From: Streptomyces melanogenes
Lineage (GTDB): Bacteria; Actinomycetota; Actinomycetes; Streptomycetales; Streptomycetaceae
NCBI RefSeq assembly: GCF_014649795.1
Contig: NZ_BMTS01000025.1
Span: forward strand, 1-64,000
Length of the DNA: 64,000 bases
Direction of reading: 5' to 3'
This document shows, one piece after another, positions 60,372-64,000 of the stretch. Under the pieces are notes generated by a model. That model was not told where the DNA came from. It saw nothing but the letters and a program-made list of their open reading frames with translations, and made no database searches. The translations under genes were made by a program, and so were the position numbers. Each line of letters begins with the position of its first letter. Position 1 is the first letter of the stretch.

Positions 60372-61802
60372 CTACACCCCGCCGGTGTGCACCTGGAAGG
60401 CCGCGCGGCGCACCGCCTTGGCGAGCGCCGGGTCCGGGTGGGCGGCGGCGAGGGCGACCAGGACCTGGACGGTGCGGGGGTGGCCGACGGCCCTGACCTC
60501 GTCGAGCAGGGCGGGCACGGTGCCCTGCACGGCCGAGTCGAGGTGGCGGACCATCAGCTCGACCTCGCCGTGGTCGGCGACGGCCGCGGCGGTGTCGACC
60601 CAGAGCCAGGTGGACTCCTCGCGGGTGAGGACGGCGGTGGCGTCCTCGGGGTCGGTCCCCTCGTGCTCGGCGAGCCAGAGCAGGGCGTAGGGGCGCAGGA
60701 AGATCTCGTCGGTGGCGGCGCGCACCTCGGGCTCGGCGGGCGCGCCGACGACCCGGAGCGCCTCGAAGGCGAGCCCGCGCACCAGGGCGTCCTCGCCCCG
60801 GGCCGCGTCCAGCAGCTCGGTCACCGCGCTGCCGACGGGCCGGGCGGCGAGCCAGGCGCGGTACTCGGCGCGGGCCGGGCCGGGGGTGAGCCGGGCGCAG
60901 CCGCGCAGCATGTCCTCGGCGGACTGCTCGATGTTGCCGGCCGGGCTCTGCGCGGCGACGCAGATCTGCTCCAGCTTGACCCACACCGCCCAGCTGCCGA
61001 GCGGGGTGAGGGTGGCCGAGCCCTCGCCGAGGGTGAGCGCGCCGACGGCGGCGAGCCCGGAGAGCACCCAGTCGAGGAGGAGGGAGAGGAAGGCGAGGGA
61101 GGCGGGGCGGTCCCCGCCGGTGCCGTCCGCGTCGGTGCCGTACGGGACTTCGCAGCGCTCGTCGCGCAGTTCGGCGACGCGCTGGCCGAGCAGGTCGAGC
61201 AGGGCCGGTACGAGGACGGGGCCGGCCGAGAGCTGGAGGAGAGAGAGCACCTGGGGGACGGCTTCGACGACCTCGGCCACGGCGGCGGGCGCGATGGCGG
61301 CCGGGGCGGGGTGGACGATCGACCAGGCGTCGAAGAGGGCGACCCAGCCGCGCAGCACGGCGGCGTCGTCGCGGTCCCAGGCGCGCAGCCGCCAGCCGGG
61401 GCGCGCGGTGCCGCCGTGCAGTTCGACGAGTCCGGCGAGCCGGGCCCGGTCCCAGCCGGCCCGCACCTGGGCGGGCGTCAGCCCGAGGGTGGCGGCGGCC
61501 AGTTCGGCGGCGGCGCCCGACAGGGTGCCGGTCGGGGCGGGGCGGGGCGCGCTGCCCCGGGCGCGCTCGGCGTCGGCCCAGCGGGCGACGCGTACGGCGT
61601 CGGCGAGGACCGCTCTGGCCTGGCGGGCCAGTTCGGCGGCGGCCGGGGTGCCCTCGGGCGGCCGGGAGCCCGCCCGGGAGCGGCGGTCGCTCACGGCCCG
61701 GCGGGCGCTGGCGAGCGGTCGGGCATCCTTCGCGTGCGGTGCGCGGACAAGCCGCAGTCTGGAGTCTCGCGGCAACTTCTCTTCAGGCTTCCGGGACGTC
61801 AC
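60372..61802 (-). CDS. Large conserved actinobacterial hypothetical protein
   Basis: A 476-residue Ala/Leu-rich helical protein with no membrane segment. The body (about 120-470) shows repeated alpha-hairpin patterns such as EVEAVPQVLSLLQLS, SAVTELLDAARGEDALVRGLAFEALRVVG and VQVLVALAAAHPDPALAKAVRRAAFQ, suggesting HEAT/ARM-like repeats. A winged-helix-like segment may precede it (about 60-110). The GTG at 61802 has GGGAAGA eight bases upstream; a GTG at 61694 is the alternative. No function assigned. Confidence 0.75.
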   Translation of the reverse strand: MTSRKPEEKLPRDSRLRLVRAPHAKDARPLASARRAVSDRRSRAGSRPPEGTPAAAELARQARAVLADAVRVARWADAERARGSAPRPAPTGTLSGAAAELAAATLGLTPAQVRAGWDRARLAGLVELHGGTARPGWRLRAWDRDDAAVLRGWVALFDAWSIVHPAPAAIAPAAVAEVVEAVPQVLSLLQLSAGPVLVPALLDLLGQRVAELRDERCEVPYGTDADGTGGDRPASLAFLSLLLDWVLSGLAAVGALTLGEGSATLTPLGSWAVWVKLEQICVAAQSPAGNIEQSAEDMLRGCARLTPGPARAEYRAWLAARPVGSAVTELLDAARGEDALVRGLAFEALRVVGAPAEPEVRAATDEIFLRPYALLWLAEHEGTDPEDATAVLTREESTWLWVDTAAAVADHGEVELMVRHLDSAVQGTVPALLDEVRAVGHPRTVQVLVALAAAHPDPALAKAVRRAAFQVHTGGV

Positions 61803-62014
61803 GGATGCAGTCTTCCCGCTGACGGGCAGAAAGCCCAAACGGAATGGGGGAAGTCCGGCTGCCGCGCGGGCCGGCGCGGCCGGGTCCGGGGCTGTCCACC
61901 GGGGCTGCGCGGTCCGTTGACGGGCCGATTGCAGAAACGGAATGGGCGTCCTGATCGTCGGGGCGGTGCGGCGCGCCCCCCGTGCGCCGCTTCGGGTGCG
62001 TTTGCCCCCGCGTG

Positions 62015-63139
62015 TCACATCAGCGGCGTCAGGAAGCGCCGCAGCGCCTCTTCGTAGCGGGCGGGGTCGGCGTTCCACATTGAGGCGTGCGGGGCGTGCT
62101 GGACGGTGTGAAGGGTCACCAGATCGGGGCGGCGGGCCGAGAGTTCACGGGTGAGGTGCCAGGAGGCCAGGGTGTCGTCGGGGCCGTGGAAGACCAGCGC
62201 CGGGACGCTCAGGGCGGCCGGGTCGGCGGCTTCGCGCAGATTGCCGCCGTGCGGGCCGGTGCGGCCCTGCGCGGCGCGGACGGCGAGCGGAAGCAGTGCG
62301 CTCGGGGCGCCGTGGGCGACGGCGAGGGCGCGCAGGGTGCCCTCCCAGTCGAGCACCGGCGAGTCGAGGACGACGCCTCGGATGTGCTCGCGCATCCCGG
62401 AGCTCGCGGCGGCGTGCAGCGCCATGGTGGCGCCGGTGGACCAGCCGTGCAGGATGACGCGCTCGGCGCCGGAGCGCACGGCGTACCGGACGGCGGCGTC
62501 CAGGTCGCGCCACTCCGAGTCGCCGAGGTGGCCGAGGCCGTCCGGGGAGCGGGGGGCGCCCTCGTCGCCCCGGTAGGCGATGTCGAGCACCGGCAGCTGC
62601 CGGTGGTGCAGGAACCCGATGAGGTTGAGCGGGTGCTCGCGGGTGGTGCCCAGGCCGTGCACGGTGATCACCCAGGTCTTCCGCACGCCCGGCACCAGCC
62701 AGGCGGGCAGCACCCCGAGCTCCGCGGGGATCTCCACGTCCTCGTAGTCGATCCCGAGGGCCTCTTTCGGGGTCCCGTGGTGGAGCTGGGGGGTGAGCCG
62801 GACCCGGTCCCCCGGCTGCGGGGTGCCCCGGGTGACCAGCTCCAGGCGGCGCACCACGGTGTCCGCCGGGTGCGGCACGTCGACGACCTCGCCGACCACC
62901 GCGCGGATGCCGGAGCCCTCGATCCCGTAAAGCCCGGGCCGCAGCGAGGCCAGGCAGCGGGTCAGGGCGATCCGCCCGGGCCCGGTGGCGTGCACGGTGA
63001 GCTCGGGGTCGGTGGGCAGCGGGCGGCCGGGCGGCGCCTTGAGGGCCGCGTCGCTCGCGTACCGTCCGGCGGCGACCGCTGCCGCGCCGACGCCGATGAG
63101 TGTGGTGACGGCCGCTGCCGTCGCTGTTGCCGGGCGCAC
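62015..63139 (-). CDS. Alpha/beta hydrolase (membrane-anchored)
   Basis: A 374-residue protein with an N-terminal hydrophobic segment (about 5-27) and a C-terminal alpha/beta-hydrolase domain. Seen: oxyanion HG in ITVHGLGTTREH, nucleophile elbow HGWSTGATM, acid in FHGPDDTLA and catalytic His in QHAPHASMW. It resembles esterase/lipase-like or CocE-like exported hydrolases. The GTG at 63139 is chosen at the start of conservation; the frame is open upstream into the aldolase gene. Substrate unknown. Confidence 0.87.
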   Translation of the reverse strand: MRPATATAAAVTTLIGVGAAAVAAGRYASDAALKAPPGRPLPTDPELTVHATGPGRIALTRCLASLRPGLYGIEGSGIRAVVGEVVDVPHPADTVVRRLELVTRGTPQPGDRVRLTPQLHHGTPKEALGIDYEDVEIPAELGVLPAWLVPGVRKTWVITVHGLGTTREHPLNLIGFLHHRQLPVLDIAYRGDEGAPRSPDGLGHLGDSEWRDLDAAVRYAVRSGAERVILHGWSTGATMALHAAASSGMREHIRGVVLDSPVLDWEGTLRALAVAHGAPSALLPLAVRAAQGRTGPHGGNLREAADPAALSVPALVFHGPDDTLASWHLTRELSARRPDLVTLHTVQHAPHASMWNADPARYEEALRRFLTPLM

Positions 63140-63216
63140 CGTTCCAGTGTCGGCAGAGCGTGGCGCCGCGGCCAGTGGGCGGGGGCCTACCGGGGCACGC
63201 CCGAGTGCGGGGGCCG

Positions 63217-63876
63217 TCAGCGCTGCCCGTAGCCCCGGAACTGTTCGGCGGCCCGGTCGAGGTCGGCGGCGGAGAGCAGGGAAGGGGTGCGACCGGGGAC
63301 GGAGGAGGCGGCGAGCCAGAGGCGGCACATCCACTCCAGCTGGGCGGTGCGGTCGTATGCCTGGGAAAGGGTGGTTCCGTAGGTGATCGTCCCGTGGTTT
63401 TGGAGGAGGCAGCCGGTGCGGCCCGCGAGGGCGCGCAGCATGTTCTGCGCCAGTTCCTCGGTTCCGTACAGCGCGTAGGGCGCGACCTGGACCGGACCGC
63501 CGAGCGTGGCGGTCATGTAGTGGACCGGCGGGAGCTCGGTGACCAGTGTGGAGACGGCCGTGGCGTGCACGGCGTGGGTGTGGACGACGGCCCGGGCGTC
63601 GGTGCCGCCGTATACGGCCAGGTGCATGGGCAGCTCGCTGGTGGGGCGCAGCGTGCCGGTCACCTGGCGGCCGGTGAGGTCGACGGCGACGGTGTCGTCG
63701 GGGCCGAGGCGGTCGTAGGGGACCCCGGTGGGGGTGACCAGGACCAGGTCCCCGACGCGTACGGAGACATTGCCCGAGGTGCCCACGACCAGGCCTTCCT
63801 CGGCGGTTCGGCGCGCGGTGGCGGTCAGCTCGGCCCAGGCCGCGGCGACCGCCGCTGAGTCGTTCGGCTCTCCCAT
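63217..63876 (-). CDS. Class II aldolase/adducin family protein
   Basis: A 219-residue zinc enzyme of the FucA/AraD group. GTSGNVSVR binds phosphate in relatives, TSELPMHLAVYG contains the catalytic Glu/Asp, the zinc ligands are HTHAVHATA with a later His in LLQNHGTI. Family members cleave fuculose-, rhamnulose- or ribulose-phosphates, or act as epimerases or dehydratases. The ATG at 63876 follows GAGGATCG. The gene 3' of it, an alpha/beta hydrolase, is 77 bases away on the same strand. Confidence 0.92.
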   Translation of the reverse strand: MGEPNDSAAVAAAWAELTATARRTAEEGLVVGTSGNVSVRVGDLVLVTPTGVPYDRLGPDDTVAVDLTGRQVTGTLRPTSELPMHLAVYGGTDARAVVHTHAVHATAVSTLVTELPPVHYMTATLGGPVQVAPYALYGTEELAQNMLRALAGRTGCLLQNHGTITYGTTLSQAYDRTAQLEWMCRLWLAASSVPGRTPSLLSAADLDRAAEQFRGYGQR

Positions 63877-63931
63877 GGGGCGATCCTCGCAGGCTGCGCG
63901 CGGCGGGCGGCGGAGTGAGCAGAATCTCTTC

Positions 63932-63966
63932 AATGGGCTCTATGGCCCATTCACGGGGTTTGTCAG
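63932..63966 (-). promoter_or_regulatory. Putative promoter with overlapping palindrome, aldolase gene
   Basis: On the minus strand CTGACA (63966-63961), 17 bases, then ATAGAG (63943-63938). The palindrome AATGGGC-TCTATG-GCCCATT (63932-63951) covers the -10, so a repressor bound there would block transcription. No regulator gene is in view. The last bases of the window (63967-64000) hold nothing else recognisable. Confidence 0.5.
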
Positions 63967-64000
63967 GGCCTGGCCGCACCAGAAACCGGTCAGATACACC

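Noticed and set aside
63133..64000. Extension of the alpha/beta hydrolase frame to the window end
   Set aside because: The aldolase gene occupies this stretch in another frame with full motifs; the extension is Arg/Pro-rich shadow sequence.

Overview
The window is 64 kb of very GC-rich, high-density DNA from a Streptomyces chromosome. The evidence is the third-position G/C bias in every gene, frequent GTG starts, a ChpE-type chaplin, a streptophobe-family membrane protein, a Gbn-type nucleoid protein and a typical streptomycete rRNA leader. From memory, the gene order (chpE, response regulator, QueA-like, serB, fabG-fabI, tldD/tldE, tyrS, moaA, twin subtilisins, gbn, ABC-F) resembles the S. 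coelicolor region around SCO1790-SCO1850. I could not run a search to confirm this. The window is conserved chromosomal arm/core DNA, with no insertion sequence, phage, plasmid, tRNA or CRISPR signature.

Layout. 1-345: promoters and leader of an rRNA operon that leaves the window to the left. 346-3096: alkylbase glycosylase, Spo0M-like, PEBP-like and HNH genes. 3160-6309: leftward TSUP permease, SPFH/NfeD membrane pair and an ABC ATPase. 6448-11716: conserved hypothetical, chpE, a GAF-kinase/NarL-type two-component pair, and an SDR next to a QueA-like protein. 11985-17167: secreted transglycosylase, a large FHA-FHA-ABC fusion transporter and a streptophobe protein. 17477-24000: serB, a SixA-like phosphatase, an MFS exporter with a 38-residue microprotein and a divergent GntR regulator, then the fabG-fabI operon. 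24184-28425: tldD-tldE and tyrS. 28489-36410: small stress and DUF proteins, moaA, an acetate-permease pair (DUF485 + ActP) and two tandem secreted subtilisins.

36486-46517 is the most accessory-looking part. It holds a zinc alcohol dehydrogenase and a 1031-residue NACHT protein with a leucine-rich-repeat-like C-terminus (an NLR-like architecture related to bacterial anti-phage sensors). A VIT1-type transporter follows, then a leftward four-gene cassette (two paralogous amidohydrolases, SDR, acetoacetate-decarboxylase-like) with a divergent TetR gene and a perfect palindromic operator.

46564-64000: a DEDDh exonuclease with BRCT, a Cys-rich small protein, SURF1, a GH15 glucoamylase-like enzyme and an SDR. 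Next come a five-gene Asp23/AmaP envelope-stress cluster, an enoyl-CoA hydratase, gbn, an ABC-F ATPase, a secreted beta-propeller-like protein, a zinc metallopeptidase, a VOC protein, a large hypothetical, an alpha/beta hydrolase and a class II aldolase.

Recurring structures: long perfect inverted repeats act as bidirectional terminators between convergent genes. A dispersed family of long palindromic elements (about 7223-7471, 17146-17333, 36430-36482, 54569-54929) sits exactly at gene 3' ends and supplies the stop codons of two genes.
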